This document shows, in pieces, positions 27,437 through 38,740 of a stretch of 64,000 nt of DNA. This DNA is from Rossellomorea sp. AcN35-11. Lineage in GTDB: Bacteria > Bacillota > Bacilli > Bacillales > Bacillaceae_B. The position numbers and the translations under genes were made by a program. Position 1 is the stretch's first letter. Each line of letters starts with the position of its first letter. Location of the stretch: positions 62,001 to 126,000 of the forward strand of contig CP128836.1 in the NCBI GenBank assembly GCA_030388825.1, written 5' to 3'. Under the pieces are notes generated by a model. That model was not told where the DNA came from, did not search any database, and saw only the letters and a program-made list of their open reading frames with translations.

Positions 27437-28678
27437 TTAATAACTAACATATTTTAAAGGATTGACCGAATTTGCATGAGTTGGTAACCACGGCCCCTCA
27501 TGAATCTCGTAATGTAGGTGCACTCCCGTTGACCAACCCGAGGTTCCCATATACCCCAAACGTTGACCCTGTTTTATACTCTGACCATCATAAACTTCTC
27601 TATTCTGTAAATGTGCATATACAGTAGTATAAATTCTTCCATTCATGTAGTGTGTCAGGAACACAACGTTTCCATATGAACTAGAGTAATAGGAGCGGTT
27701 TACAATGCCATCAGCAGAGGCCTTAATCGGCACAGGACCACTTATCGTTTTGCCTATATCAATACCATTATGTTTATCTCCCCAACGCGGACCAAAATAG
27801 GATGTAACTCTCCCATGCGTTACTGGATTAGCAAAGCCTGTACGACTTTTGTTTGTCTGAGCCATCATTTGCTTCTCTTTGCTCTTAGCGTCCTCAAGCA
27901 TTCGCTTAATAGTGGCTTGTTGCTTCCGTAACAATTCCGCTTCTTCTTTCAGCTCCAATTGATAAGATTTCAACTCATGCTCTTGTTGCTTAAGCTCTCG
28001 CATAAGTCGGTCCTTTTCAGCTCGCTGACTTTCTAACGAAGCTTTGATTGTCGAAAGCTCTTCTTTTTGTTTCACTAGATTCGCCTTTTGGATCACTAGC
28101 TCTTTTTTCGCTTCTTCCAGCATACGTTTTTCTTCTCTTTGTTTATCCATTATTTTTTTGTCTTGATCCATAATGGTATTTACTGCAGTTGCCCGGAACA
28201 AGAAGTCACTGAAACTTGTCGCTCCCATAACTACTTCCAAATAAGTTACGTCCCCTCCACTTTGCTGGATGGAAGTTAATCGGTTTTTCAGAAGCTTATT
28301 ACGCTCTTCTATATTCTTTTTCATTTGCTCTATTTCAGCTTCTTTTTTCTTTATAGCTTCTTCTGTTTGCTCAATCTCTACTTCTTTTGCCCTAAGTTTC
28401 ACTTCCGTCTCTTCAACCTTTACATCCAAGACACGGATTTGCTCATTGACCCTAATTTGTTCAGCCCTATTACTATCAATCTTACCTTGAGTTGACTGCT
28501 GCTCAGAATTCACACTATTCTTTAATTGATTTGTACTATTTTGTTGTTGCTTTAAGCTTTCAATTTGCTTACGAACATCACTTAAACCTTCAGCCGATAC
28601 TTTTTCTGTATTAGTAACTTCAATTCCTGATAGAGCTAAGGCTACGATAGCAAATAAGGCGATTAATTTATTCTTCAC
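27437..28678 (-). CDS. secreted coiled-coil M23 murein endopeptidase (EnvC/PcsB-type)
   Basis: 413 residues. A signal peptide (LIALFAIVALALSGIEV) is followed by a long coiled coil (about residues 30-270; KQQQNSTNQLKNSVNSEQQ and many K/E/Q heptads) and a C-terminal M23 domain. The zinc ligands are visible as HNGIDIG and HLHYEIHE (about residues 310-400). In Gram-positive bacteria FtsEX controls such coiled-coil hydrolases (PcsB, CwlO) allosterically, and here the gene directly follows ftsE and ftsX, so the same pairing is very likely. Acts outside the membrane on peptidoglycan cross-links. Confidence 0.88.
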   Translation of the reverse strand: MKNKLIALFAIVALALSGIEVTNTEKVSAEGLSDVRKQIESLKQQQNSTNQLKNSVNSEQQSTQGKIDSNRAEQIRVNEQIRVLDVKVEETEVKLRAKEVEIEQTEEAIKKKEAEIEQMKKNIEERNKLLKNRLTSIQQSGGDVTYLEVVMGATSFSDFLFRATAVNTIMDQDKKIMDKQREEKRMLEEAKKELVIQKANLVKQKEELSTIKASLESQRAEKDRLMRELKQQEHELKSYQLELKEEAELLRKQQATIKRMLEDAKSKEKQMMAQTNKSRTGFANPVTHGRVTSYFGPRWGDKHNGIDIGKTISGPVPIKASADGIVNRSYYSSSYGNVVFLTHYMNGRIYTTVYAHLQNREVYDGQSIKQGQRLGYMGTSGWSTGVHLHYEIHEGPWLPTHANSVNPLKYVSY

Positions 28679-28729
28679 TATCCATTTCCCCCTATTCCCT
28701 TATCAATTGGTACTAGACCAACAATAATA

Positions 28730-29629
28730 TTAAACTTTTAAGAACTTCCTAATACTCATTACACTTCCCCAAACCCCAAGTGTAGCGCCTATTCCCACTA
28801 GCAATAATGATAACTGCCACGCAAATGGATTGAATGGTAGCATTTCTAGGAATGGGACTGTAATTTTATGACTTAGGTTCGAATCAAGATAGTGATAACC
28901 CACCAGGATAATAGTTACCGGAACAATTGAACCTAAAAGCCCCAACAATAATCCTTCTACAAAGAACGGCCAGCGAATAAAACCATTCGTAGCTCCAACC
29001 AGCCTCATAATGCTAATTTCCTTTTTACGAGCTATAATCGTAATTTTTATCGTATTAGATATTAAGAAGATAGCTGTGGCCATCAAACTAGTGATTAGAC
29101 CTATTCCAATGTATCTAGAGTATTTATTAACCGAGAAAAGTTTTTCAACCACATCTTTTCCATAGTTTACTTCACTTACCCATTCAAAGGTCTTTACCTT
29201 ATCGGCAATACGAAATGTTTCTAAAGGATCTTCAGCTTTAATCACAAATGCATGGTTGAGGGGATTATCTTGCTCAAACAGTTCCCAGACCTCCCCCTGG
29301 TCTCCCATACTAGCAATCAAACTATCTAACTCCTCATCTTTAGAAGAAAATTGAAGGGAATCGATACCGGTAATCCTACTGATATTCATTTTTAGTTCAT
29401 CTATATTTTCCTCAGTCGCCGTTAAGTCTATTAATACCTTTATCTCTACATCTTTTTCTACATTCGATACTACTTGATTTAGGTTTAACATCAGGGCTAA
29501 AAAGACTCCAACTAGTAGTAACGTTGTGGTTACAGCCCCAACAGATGCAACAGTCATCCATCCATTACGCCATATATTTTTACTTCCTTCACGAAAATGC
29601 CGTAGGATTGTTCTAGATTTCATTCCCAT
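28730..29629 (-). CDS. ftsX: cell-division ABC transporter permease FtsX
   Basis: 299 residues from ATG 29629, overlapping the end of ftsE by 17 nt with GAGGGGTG as ribosome site. Four membrane segments with a large extracytoplasmic loop after the first (WMTVASVGAVTTTLLLVGVFLALML, then EKDVEIKVLIDLTATEENI). The conserved FtsX cytoplasmic element RKKEISIMRLVGATNGFIRWPF is present. With FtsE it signals ATP hydrolysis to the downstream M23 hydrolase. Confidence 0.93.
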   Translation of the reverse strand: MGMKSRTILRHFREGSKNIWRNGWMTVASVGAVTTTLLLVGVFLALMLNLNQVVSNVEKDVEIKVLIDLTATEENIDELKMNISRITGIDSLQFSSKDEELDSLIASMGDQGEVWELFEQDNPLNHAFVIKAEDPLETFRIADKVKTFEWVSEVNYGKDVVEKLFSVNKYSRYIGIGLITSLMATAIFLISNTIKITIIARKKEISIMRLVGATNGFIRWPFFVEGLLLGLLGSIVPVTIILVGYHYLDSNLSHKITVPFLEMLPFNPFAWQLSLLLVGIGATLGVWGSVMSIRKFLKV

Positions 29630-30299
29630 ACACCCCTCTTGCTTCATCTCTTACAATTAGACCATCTTTGAATGCAATTACTCGTTTCTTCATAGTGTTT
29701 ACAATCTCTTTACTATGCGTAGCCATAATTACAGTGGTTCCTCTCGCGTTAATTTCTTCAAGAATCTGCATTATTTCAAGAGCGGTGTCCGGATCTAGAT
29801 TCCCGGTCGGCTCATCAGCTATAACAAACTTAGGGTGATTCACTATAGCTCGAGCGATAGAAACACGCTGTTGTTCTCCTCCGGAAATTTCAGAAGGATA
29901 GTAACTGGCTTTCCCCTCTAAACCGACCAGCCACAACACTTCCATGACCAATCGCTTGATATCTTTTGGCTTTTCTTCAATTACTTCTAAGGCGAAAGCT
30001 ATATTTTCGAATACCGTTAAATTTTCCAGCAATCGAAAATCCTGAAATACCACACCTATATCTCTTCGTAACAATGGGGCTTTTCTATTCTTTATCTTAG
30101 CCACATCAATATTACCAAGAGTGATTTTTCCTTCTGTAGGCAATTCTTCTCTATACAACATCTTAATAAATGAAGATTTACCTGAACCACTTGGACCTAC
30201 AATATACACAAATTCCCCCGGCAAAATCCTCAAATTGACACCCTTTAACGCTTCTACACCATTTTTATACTTCTTCGTTACTCCCTTTAGTTCAATCAT
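29613..30299 (-). CDS. ftsE: cell-division ABC ATPase FtsE
   Basis: 228 residues from ATG 30299 after TAGGTGATT. Walker A GPSGSGKSS near residue 37, ABC signature ISGGEQQRVSIARA near residue 140 and Walker B KFVIADEPTGNLD. Family diagnostic features such as VVFQDFRLLENLTVFENIAFAL are intact. First of the overlapping pair ftsE-ftsX. Confidence 0.95.
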   Translation of the reverse strand: MIELKGVTKKYKNGVEALKGVNLRILPGEFVYIVGPSGSGKSSFIKMLYREELPTEGKITLGNIDVAKIKNRKAPLLRRDIGVVFQDFRLLENLTVFENIAFALEVIEEKPKDIKRLVMEVLWLVGLEGKASYYPSEISGGEQQRVSIARAIVNHPKFVIADEPTGNLDPDTALEIMQILEEINARGTTVIMATHSKEIVNTMKKRVIAFKDGLIVRDEARGVYGNEI

Positions 30300-30320
30300 T
30301 ACAATCACCTACCGTAGTAT

Positions 30321-30539
30321 TTATATTTTTTTCAATACTTTGTAATTCGAATGGCTCACTACTGTTCTCTTGTACGTCTCTTTTTTCCTCATTATTAATT
30401 GATCTCCTTCAGCTTCTACTGATACTGAATTAGCATAAACTCCGATGACATATCCAGTGTAGGTACTACCCTCTACATAAAATTCAATTAGATCTCCTTT
30501 TCCGGCTGCTCCTTCAGGTGGTGCACTTTTCTTGAACAT
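30321..30539 (-). CDS. DUF2187-like small protein
   Basis: 72 residues starting MFKKSAPPEG after GGAGATGGAGT. The core KGDLIEFYVEGSTYTGYVIGVYANSVSVE and the end RTVVSHSNYKVLKKI match the Bacillus DUF2187 (YkvS-type) pattern of small KOW-like barrels as I remember it. It is the first gene after the leader hairpin and precedes ftsE by 22 nt. Function unknown; a nucleic-acid-binding role is possible but not shown. Confidence 0.6.
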   Translation of the reverse strand: MFKKSAPPEGAAGKGDLIEFYVEGSTYTGYVIGVYANSVSVEAEGDQLIMRKKETYKRTVVSHSNYKVLKKI

Positions 30540-30564
30540 TACTCCATCTCCTTTTTCACACAAT

Positions 30565-30633
30565 AAAAAACACCACCAAATTAATTACCCTCTGCAACAA
30601 AATCAGGAAAGTAATCAACATGGCGGTGCTCCC
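30565..30633 (-). promoter_or_regulatory. 5' leader terminator-like hairpin of the FtsEX operon
   Basis: Minus strand: GGGAGCACCGCCA pairs with TTGGTGGTGTT around a ~40-nt region that can itself fold (GATTACTTTCC with GAGGGTAATTAA), then TTTTTTATTG. It ends 26 nt before the start codon and lies 26 nt downstream of the -10 element. AGCACCG family member. Confidence 0.8.
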
Positions 30634-30659
30634 GCAACTTGTATTTTTCAATTATTTAT

Positions 30660-30688
30660 ATTATCTATTTAAAGTTTATCAGTGTCAA
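30660..30688 (-). promoter_or_regulatory. sigma-A promoter of the FtsEX operon
   Basis: Minus strand TTGACA, 17 nt, GATAAT. The hairpin lies between this promoter and the first gene. No other gene is seen in the ~240 nt between 30563 and 30805. Confidence 0.8.
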
Positions 30689-30767
30689 CGAAAGGGGATA
30701 TGTTTATAAAACGTTGACACTATGCAGTTTATAGTCACATTCTCCTTTATCTCCTGAAATTCCCAAA

Positions 30768-30794
30768 TAAAAAAGCTCAGAATTTCTCTGAGCC
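30768..30794 (-). terminator. terminator after the lipoprotein gene
   Basis: Minus strand GGCTCAGAGAAATTCTGAGC then TTTTTTATTTG; an 8-bp stem starting about 10 nt after the lipoprotein stop. Confidence 0.85.
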
Positions 30795-30804
30795 CTCAAA
30801 ACAG

Positions 30805-31338
30805 TTAATTTAACGTAGCTTTCAAAATAGATACCTCAGCTAATCCCACTTCTTTATAAATTTTATTTAACTTTTCTTCAGCCTTTTTAAACTCTTCTTC
30901 AAACGCCTTGAATCCTGCATCGTCTTGAATGTTCTGTTCTTCATCCCACTTTGAGAAAGCAGCAACAAAAGTATTTACTATATCATCTAACTCTTCCTTG
31001 TGATCCGAAAGAACCTCTTTGTTCTGAATCTCAATTTCTTTTAACCCTTTATTTAGGGACGAAACAGCAATACTACCCTCAGAGATTCCACTTTCAAGTT
31101 GTTCATCAGACAATCGATCCTCTTCTTTTTCCTTTTCTTTCTCTAAATCATACAATACCCCATCATGTTGGTTGATCACCGACACCAAGTTCATTTGAAA
31201 ATCAAGCAGCGCACTTTTAACCTCCTTCTGCTGGTCCTGTGCAACCACTTCTTTATCTGGTGAACCTTCCGTTTTTTCGGAGCAACCAGTTGCAATCAAC
31301 AAAGTCGCTGCCCCCATTAAAATCCAACTCTTTTTCAT
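30805..31338 (-). CDS. YkyA-like cell-wall-associated lipoprotein
   Basis: 177 residues. Lipoprotein signal MKKSWILMGAATLLIATGCSEK with the lipobox LIATGC, so the mature protein is lipid-anchored outside the membrane. The rest is a charged helical domain (KEKEKEEDRLSDEQLESG, ELDDIVNTFVAAFSKWDEEQ). Matches the Bacillus YkyA putative cell-wall-binding lipoprotein family by layout and helix pattern; the function of that family is unclear. It is a single-gene unit flanked by hairpins. Confidence 0.7.
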   Translation of the reverse strand: MKKSWILMGAATLLIATGCSEKTEGSPDKEVVAQDQQKEVKSALLDFQMNLVSVINQHDGVLYDLEKEKEKEEDRLSDEQLESGISEGSIAVSSLNKGLKEIEIQNKEVLSDHKEELDDIVNTFVAAFSKWDEEQNIQDDAGFKAFEEEFKKAEEKLNKIYKEVGLAEVSILKATLN

Positions 31339-31423
31339 TTATTCTCCCCCTTTTTTTGGTACATATTTACTTTATCAGACAATTACAACAATAGAAAGAA
31401 AGAGCGATAGAGGGTAGACAGAC

Positions 31424-31458
31424 AAAGAAACCCCGCTTTATAAAAGCGAGGTTTCTTT
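31424..31458 (-). terminator. terminator between the lipoprotein and addA
   Basis: Minus strand AAAGAAACCTCGCTTTTATAAAGCGGGGTTTCTTT: a 14-bp stem directly at the addA stop codon. On the minus strand it ends the addAB transcript. Confidence 0.85.
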
Positions 31459-34400
31459 CTACATTCCTAGCATATAACCACCATTAAACAGGTAGAGATA
31501 AATTCCACCAACTTCTTTATTCCAAATTTCACTGACAGCACGTTTATACAAATCCATTTGTACTTTATACTTCTTTTTTATTCTTTCGAATCCGTTTTCT
31601 ACATCTTGCGGGGATACAAAATCTGTCTTGTAATCAATTATTACTAGCTTTCCATTAATTTCATACACACAGTCAAATACCCCTTGTACAAGAACACGTC
31701 TTTCCTCTTTGTCTGTCCAATCAGAATATGCTTCTTTCGAAGAAACACTATAACTAAATGGTATTTCTCGGTATAGCGTGTTAGCTGATAACATCCCTTT
31801 CCCTAGCCTTGTTTTAAAAAACTTACTTATGTGTCCGATCTTAATAGCATCCCCTTGCTCTGGAGTGAGTAACTCCTGGACTACCATCCTATCTACTTCT
31901 GTTTTAATATAGCTTGCGGACATCTCCGGTTGAAGCTTTATCTGTTGCATCACTGCATGCATCGCAGTCCCCACTTCTGCGGGCGATAAGTTCTTTTTTT
32001 GAATAAACCTTGGTCGCTCCACAACAGGTTCCCTTTGCTGCTTCACCATATCAATGTTATAACCTTCTATTATTTCTTTTTGTCTTTTCACCTCTGTTAC
32101 TGATTGTTTAGAACCTCTATATTGAGCATCTTTATGTTGATACTCCCAAGACAAACGAGCGTGCACTTCTTCTTTATATATATCATCAGTATCTACAGGC
32201 TTAATTGATTGTAATAGTTCAATTCTTTTTTCTAAAGAAGATACTGTAGTAACTTCATTTTCTACTAGAGATACACCTTCTACAATTTCTATCTTCCACT
32301 CAGAAGGGTCTTCCAATATACGTACAGGAACAGCGTCAGTCTTACTTTCATTTAATTCAACAGCATCGCTATGACGCATTACAGCTGGTCCTACCCAATC
32401 AAAATAAGATTTTGCTTTTAACCTTTCGTAATCAGGTAAAATCCATTCTTGATGGGTAAGGTGCCTCTTCCATGTATCCATTGACTTTTCAACGTCTTTT
32501 ATTGTCCCCAACAAGAACAATTTTTCTTTCGCTCTGGTCAACGCTACATACAGCACTCGCATTTCTTCAGCTATCATTTCTTTATGCATTCTCTTTTTTA
32601 TAGCTAGATGAGGCAGTGTATTGTAGCTGACTCGCAGGTCCGTGTTAATGAATCTCGAACCGTAACCCATTTCTTTGTGCAACAAGACCCGTTCCTTCAT
32701 ATCTCGTTGATTAAACTCCTTATTCATTCCAGCCACAAAAACAACCGGAAACTCTAGTCCTTTACTCTTGTGAATCGTCATTAAACGAACAACATCTTCT
32801 TGTTCTCCCAACGCCCTTGCAGCTCCCAGGTCATCTCCTCTTTCCTGCATACGCTCAATAAACCTCAAGAACCGGAACAACCCTCTAAATGAAGTTGACT
32901 CATACTGTTTCGCACGGTCATATAGAGCCAACAAATTGGCTTGTCTTTGTTTACCCCCGTTCATTCCTCCCACAAACTCAAAATACTTTGTCTCTCGGTA
33001 AATAGACCAGATCAGTTCTGCTAACGCTCCATCCCTAGCCGAATCTCTCCACTTCCCTAATTGCTTTAAGAATGTGACGATTCTTTTTTGCCAACATTCC
33101 TTTGTTTGCCTTAGGATACATGACGAGAGCATCAAAGAAGGGCCCTTTTTTATGTTGTGCACGAATTTGAGCTAACTCCTCCTCGGTCATAGACATAAAA
33201 GGCGAACGCAACACTGCTGCTAAAGGAATATCTTGATATGGATTATCTACCACTTTAAGCAGTGACATCATCACCTGAACCTCTATGGCTTCAAAATAAC
33301 CTGAAGAGAGCTCAGCATACGATGGAACCCCTTGTTTCTTCAACTCTTCCATAATAGTAGAAGCTGATGAGAAAGAGCGCATAAGAATTACAATATCCCG
33401 ATAATTAACATTTCTCTTTTTACCAGTTTCTTTATCTATTACTTTGTATTGGCTTAGGATCATATCTTTGATCTTTCTAGCTAACAATTTCCCTTCAAGT
33501 TCCGCAGTAGACACTCCACTAGCAGTTAATGTTGAAATGTCTTCTGGATCACTTTCCCCATTGCGATTAATCATTACTACGTCCACCGGAACACTTTCTT
33601 TATCAAAACCTGCCCCTAGCTTTAGTTCTGCGGCTTCGTCATATTCAATATCACCTACAGACTCATTCATAATCTGCCTAAAAATGAAGTTGGTCCCTTC
33701 TAAAACCTGTTTCCTACTCCTGAAATTCTTTGCTAGATCTATTCTCTCCCCACTTCCATCACCCTTAAATCTTCTATACTTATCCAGAAATAAGGCTGGT
33801 TCTGCTAAGCGAAAACGATAAATACTTTGTTTCACGTCCCCCACCATAAACATGTTGTCTCCAGACGAAACCAACTTCAATATTGTTTCTTGGACAAGAT
33901 TAATGTCCTGATACTCATCGACCAAAACCTCGTCATAAAAATTTTGTAATTCAATAGCAGCATTAGAAGGTTTACCTTCGTTATACAGTAGCTTTAATGC
34001 TAAGTGTTCAAGATCCGAAAAATCCACAAGAGCCTTTTCTTGTTTTTTCTCCCAAAACTTTTGGCTATACTTCTTCGTTAAATCTACTAGTACCCTCACT
34101 ACCGGTTCCATGTCTTTGATATCTTCCATGTAGGCACCTAGTGTTTTAGAGAACATTTCTTCCTTCATTTTATTTATCTGCTTCTTTACTTCGTTTCTTA
34201 ATCCTTTGACCTGATCTTGAATAACAGGGTCAACTTCATCCTTCGGCACTCTTTTAAGATTACCAAAACCCTTTACCTGGAACGCATCGTATAGTTCTTC
34301 CCATGACTGCGCAGAACGAAGATCATCAACATACTTAATGTCAGCAATAAGATTTTCAGCATAAGGATAAGGTCCATTAGGCTGCCTTGTTAACTGCATT

Positions 34401-35120
34401 CCTTTTTCCAGAAGAGAACGACAACCCATTATTTGCAACTTCACATCTTCTAACAATTCTTTAATCCATACACTTTCATCAGGATCAACCGTTTGATAAT
34501 TACCAACTAAACTTTCTAGCCATTCATCGGGCCATGGGTAAGCTCTTGAAAAGTCGTATAACTTTCTTACTAGCATTTGAAGATCTGTATCATGCCGATC
34601 TTGACTATACCAATCAGCTACTCTTAGAAATTCTTCATTATTCAAACTGTACTCTTCTTCAAAGAGTTCCTCAATGACTTCTTCTCTAATTAACTCTGAC
34701 TCCGTTTCATCAACTACTCTGAATCGGGGATCAATACCCAACTCATAGTAATACTTCCGCGCTATATTTATACAAAATGAATGGAGTGTAGAGATAGAAG
34801 CACGAGTAAGTAAAGTTAACTGTTTTTTTAAATAACGCGAAGAAGGATTTTTAGAAATTTCTTTTTCTAACGCTTCTCCTATACGTTTTCTCATCTCTGC
34901 AGCAGCAGCATTTGTAAAAGTAACCACCAAGAGACGATCAACATCCACCGACCTATCTGGACTGGTAACCTTTTTTATCATTCTCTCCACTAGTACAGCA
35001 GTTTTTCCAGAACCTGCTGCGGCAAGCGACTAATATGTCTTTTCCCGATTCGTAAATTGCTTGAGATTGCTCTTTCGTCCACTTCGTCTGTTTATCTTCT
35101 ATTGTTGTAGCACTACTCAC
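31459..35120 (-). CDS. addA: ATP-dependent helicase/nuclease subunit AddA, frameshifted
   Basis: Motor and one nuclease of the AddAB complex that resects double-strand breaks for RecA. GTG 35120 overlaps the addB stop (GTGAGTAG). Near 35028 one extra T splits the Walker A region, which otherwise reads VAAAAGSGKTAVLVERM; a second frame change lies near 33070 (MLAKK to IVTFLKQLG). Joined length is about 1,220 residues against 1,232 in B. subtilis. Helicase motifs include VDEYQDINLVQE, GDVKQSIYRFR and VMTIHKSKGLEFPVVFVAG; the C-terminal RecB-like nuclease shows VQGVFDCVYE and VIIDYKTDFV. Two breaks in an otherwise intact essential-type gene look like sequence errors. Confidence 0.92.
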
Positions 35121-38100
35121 CTACACTTACCCCCTTCATCTCAGCTATTATTTGTTCCGGGTTCTTGGAGTACAAATTTCTAAAGTCATTCCCTTCCAAC
35201 GTTTCGTCAAATTGGCAGATTGATTTAAAGGAACAAAAACGACAGGAAGTTTCATCTTTCATCCGGTAGGGGTTTATCTCTATTTTTCCACTTGTTATTT
35301 CATTCCCTGCGCTTTGTATTACCTTTCTAACATGCCCTTGAAGCGCTTCATAGTCCTTATCCTCTATCACAGAGGAATTCTTATAAAAAGATCCATCACT
35401 CTTTATACCGGCCGGCACTACTTTTGAATGTCCATTGATCAAAGAATTATCCATGAGGTTGACATTTTTTATATCTGCCATCATCAACCCCTTCATCTTA
35501 AATTCTTTCTCTACCTGCTCTTGAATTTGTTCGTGGCTTGGCATCACGTTGTTATTTAACATCGGATTATGAATGAAAATATAATGCTCCCCCCACTTCA
35601 GATTCTTGACCTAACCACTTCTCAGCATTTGAAACAACGACATCTAGGTAGGTTAAGGTTTGTAATGACAGGCCATAATAAACCTTTGATAGATTTAAAG
35701 CGGTATCACTCGATTTATAGTCAATTATTCTCAACCACGACTGGTCACTTGTTCTAGCCTGGTCTACACGATCAATTCTACCTACTAAACTGAGGGCCCC
35801 ACCATTATTTAAAGGAAACTCCAACGAAGGCAAGGTAGAATTTTTTTTTGCCAAACTCTAACTCTAAACCCACGGGGACATATTCACTGACCTTAGAATG
35901 ATCCCTCATGACATTTACAGCTTTTTGCACGACTATTGTTAATCTATTCTTAATGTACTTAAATCGATCCGTACTTAATAGAATGTTATTTTGAATTGTA
36001 GGTGCTAACTCATTAATAATATTGAATGTTAATTGCTCACACTCTTTTAAAGAGAGATCATCCCATCTCATACCCTTATTCCTTATTTGTTCTCCAAATC
36101 TACTAAGCGCTTCATGAAACAACGTTCCTACATCAGGGGCCTGCAATTGATAAACTTCTCTCTCTTTTAGACCCAAACCATAAGAAGCAAAATGAGAAAA
36201 AGAACAGGAGTGGTATTTTTCTAATCTCGAAACACTTGCTTGGATTGACTTTCCGTACAATTCCTCACTGGTGCTAGCTGACAATTTTTTAGCCTGATTT
36301 GAATGAAACAATCCCCTAAGCGCAATATCTAACGCAAACTTATCATTGACGACAAACCAGTTATAAACACTCCACCAGAGATCAGAAATCGGATATCCTC
36401 TTTTCCATTGCTGTAACTGAGATGAAAGAAAGGATAATGCCTTCTTTCGGTTGGTAATAAAACCGATTTGAGTCTTTTCATCTTCTTCGAATGGATCATT
36501 TAAAATTAATTCTTCTTTTATATCCGGAAACAGATCTTTCACCTGATTAATTACAATCGAAGGCATCAAAGACTTTCCTTCCTCGTTTGCCATAGGATAA
36601 CTTATCCAAAGGGAATCCGAACTGCTTGTAAGGCCTAAGTAAACCAAAAAACTTTCATCTATTATCCTTCGCATACTACCAGGTGCCAACTGCATACCAG
36701 TGTTCGTAAGAAGCTCTCGCTCTTTTTCTGTAATGACACTAGATTCAATCGGTTTTGAAGGAAGCACCCCTTCATTAACCCCCAACAAATATGCATTTTT
36801 ACAATTTAAGAATCTTGATAACTCGATATTACCCACTAAGACTTGATCTATGGCAGGAGGCACCAAGGCAAACTTTAATTCCTCCAACCCCGTCTCGAGT
36901 AATCTAATAAATAGATCCAAACTTACTTCTTCTTTTCCCATTAGTTCAACCATTTGGTCCAATAATTCAACTATATTACTCCACACTTGGTCATGTTCTC
37001 TCGCCACAACCAGATCATCATTCTCTTCTGCTTTTTGTTTTAGCACTTCTATCTTCTTAGGTACTTCTAATGTTTCCAGGAAAACAAACAAGACCTCTGC
37101 CATCTCGACTACCGTTCCCGTTTCTTTAAGATTTTCTCCAAATGTATCTAAATGAGAAACCAATTCTCTTCTCAGCGAGTTAAGAGCGTGCTCAAAATCA
37201 TGATGCGTCTCATAACTCCTCAAATACTCTCCTTTGTTCATCAGTTTCCAGTCTTCTTCACTTCTCCATTTCTTAAGCCCTTTGATACCATTTGCAATGA
37301 CGTAGTTTTCCATTTTATCTAGAAGCTCAACAGTTTTCCTTCCATCCACCTCTATCGGACCAATTAAACCCGTTTTAAAGGCACGAAAGACAGGATCATA
37401 CCTCCAATTTGTTCTAACAATTTCTAAACTTGAACGAATTAGCTCTACCACAGGATGATTTAACATTGAACGCTTTTGATCTTGATAAACTGGAATATTA
37501 TAATCTTCGAACAACGTCTCAATTAAATCTTGATATGCATTGTTTTCCCTAAGAAGCACAACACAATCTCTCCAAGAGTATCCTTCTTCCCTAACCTTTT
37601 TAACAATAGAGCGCGCTACTCCTTCGACCTCAGCCCTCCTGTTGACCGCGGTAACTACTTTTACATCTGAATTGCCTTTAAAAGGGACCGCGGGACGCAC
37701 ATCGAAGTTTTCTTCTAGATGACGCAGGGATGGAGAATTTAAAAATCTAGGGAAGCTGCCAACATTCATGTCTACTGCAGGCTCGAATTCTATACCATAC
37801 GAAATAGCAGCTTGGTATATCTCAAAGTAAGTTTTACCATTCATATAAAATAAACTTAGTTCATCAGGAAGATTTTCTTCATAATTCTGATCCACCTTCA
37901 TAGAGATAGTTACTCTCCTACAATGTTGTATAAGCTCATGAATAACCATTAACTCCTGGGGAGTAAACGAGTGGAAACCATCAATGTAAATCTCTGCATC
38001 TTTAAGCGCCTCTGAATGGCTTATCTTTTCTGACAACAACCTTAAAAAATCTTCTTCATCTATGTACTTAGAAACCAGGGACTCTTCGTAGTCGCACAAA

Positions 38101-38609
38101 ATCAATTCTAAGTCTTTTAATTTCCTTAATAGGACTTCTTCCCCTGGAGATCTATCTTCTAGAATATTTAACTCCTCGATCTTCATATTAATAGTGCCCA
38201 ATCCAACACAATACCTCTTGAACTCTGAAATAACCTCTTCTAATTGGTCAATGAATCCACTTTGATCTGCTGCCTTTTTATATACCAATAACTCTTTCTT
38301 TTTTTCTTCTACAATTTTTCTAAGAAGCATATGTATCCCTACACCTTTAACGTGATAACGTGATATCCCGCCTGTTTCTTGTAGAACCCTCCAAGCTAAC
38401 CTGGAAAAACTGAACACCTGAGTACGAATCATCCCCCTTAGACCCTTTGTATTAATCAATTCATACTCTAGCTCAAAAGACATTTGATCAGGTACCAGTA
38501 AATATAGCGGGTGACCTTCAGGTTTCCCAATTAATTCACTTTGAACTTCATTAAGTATATATGTCGTTTTTCCACTGCCTGCTCTCCCTCTAATGAAACG
38601 CAAAGACAT
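35113..38609 (-). CDS. addB: ATP-dependent helicase/nuclease subunit AddB, frameshifted
   Basis: Partner of AddA; recognises Chi and carries the second nuclease. Walker A GRAGSGKTTYILNE at the N-terminus. Four cysteines for the 4Fe-4S cluster are present: one near HSCSFSHFASYGLGL and three in SCRFCSFKSICQFD at the C-terminus. Nuclease residues in GRIDRVD and RIIDYKSSD are kept. Frames change near 35850 (nine-A run) and near 35565; joined length about 1,165 residues against 1,166 in B. subtilis. addB-addA overlap by 8 nt as in Bacillus. A hairpin precedes it. Confidence 0.92.
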
Positions 38610-38702
38610 TATTCATCCTCCTATCAACCTATTCCTAGCGGTCCGTACATCTGTCTCCTTTATTATCGCCGTTTTCACTCCGCATGGCATTTGCAAGTGA
38701 AT

Positions 38703-38735
38703 AAAAAGACACCCAACATAGCGTTGGATGTCTTA
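38703..38735 (-). terminator. hairpin between tmk and addB
   Basis: Minus strand AAGACATCCAACGCTATGTTGGGTGTCTT then TTTATTC. It ends the tmk transcript or acts as an attenuator for addBA, about 95 nt upstream of addB. Confidence 0.8.
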
Positions 38736-38740
38736 TAAAA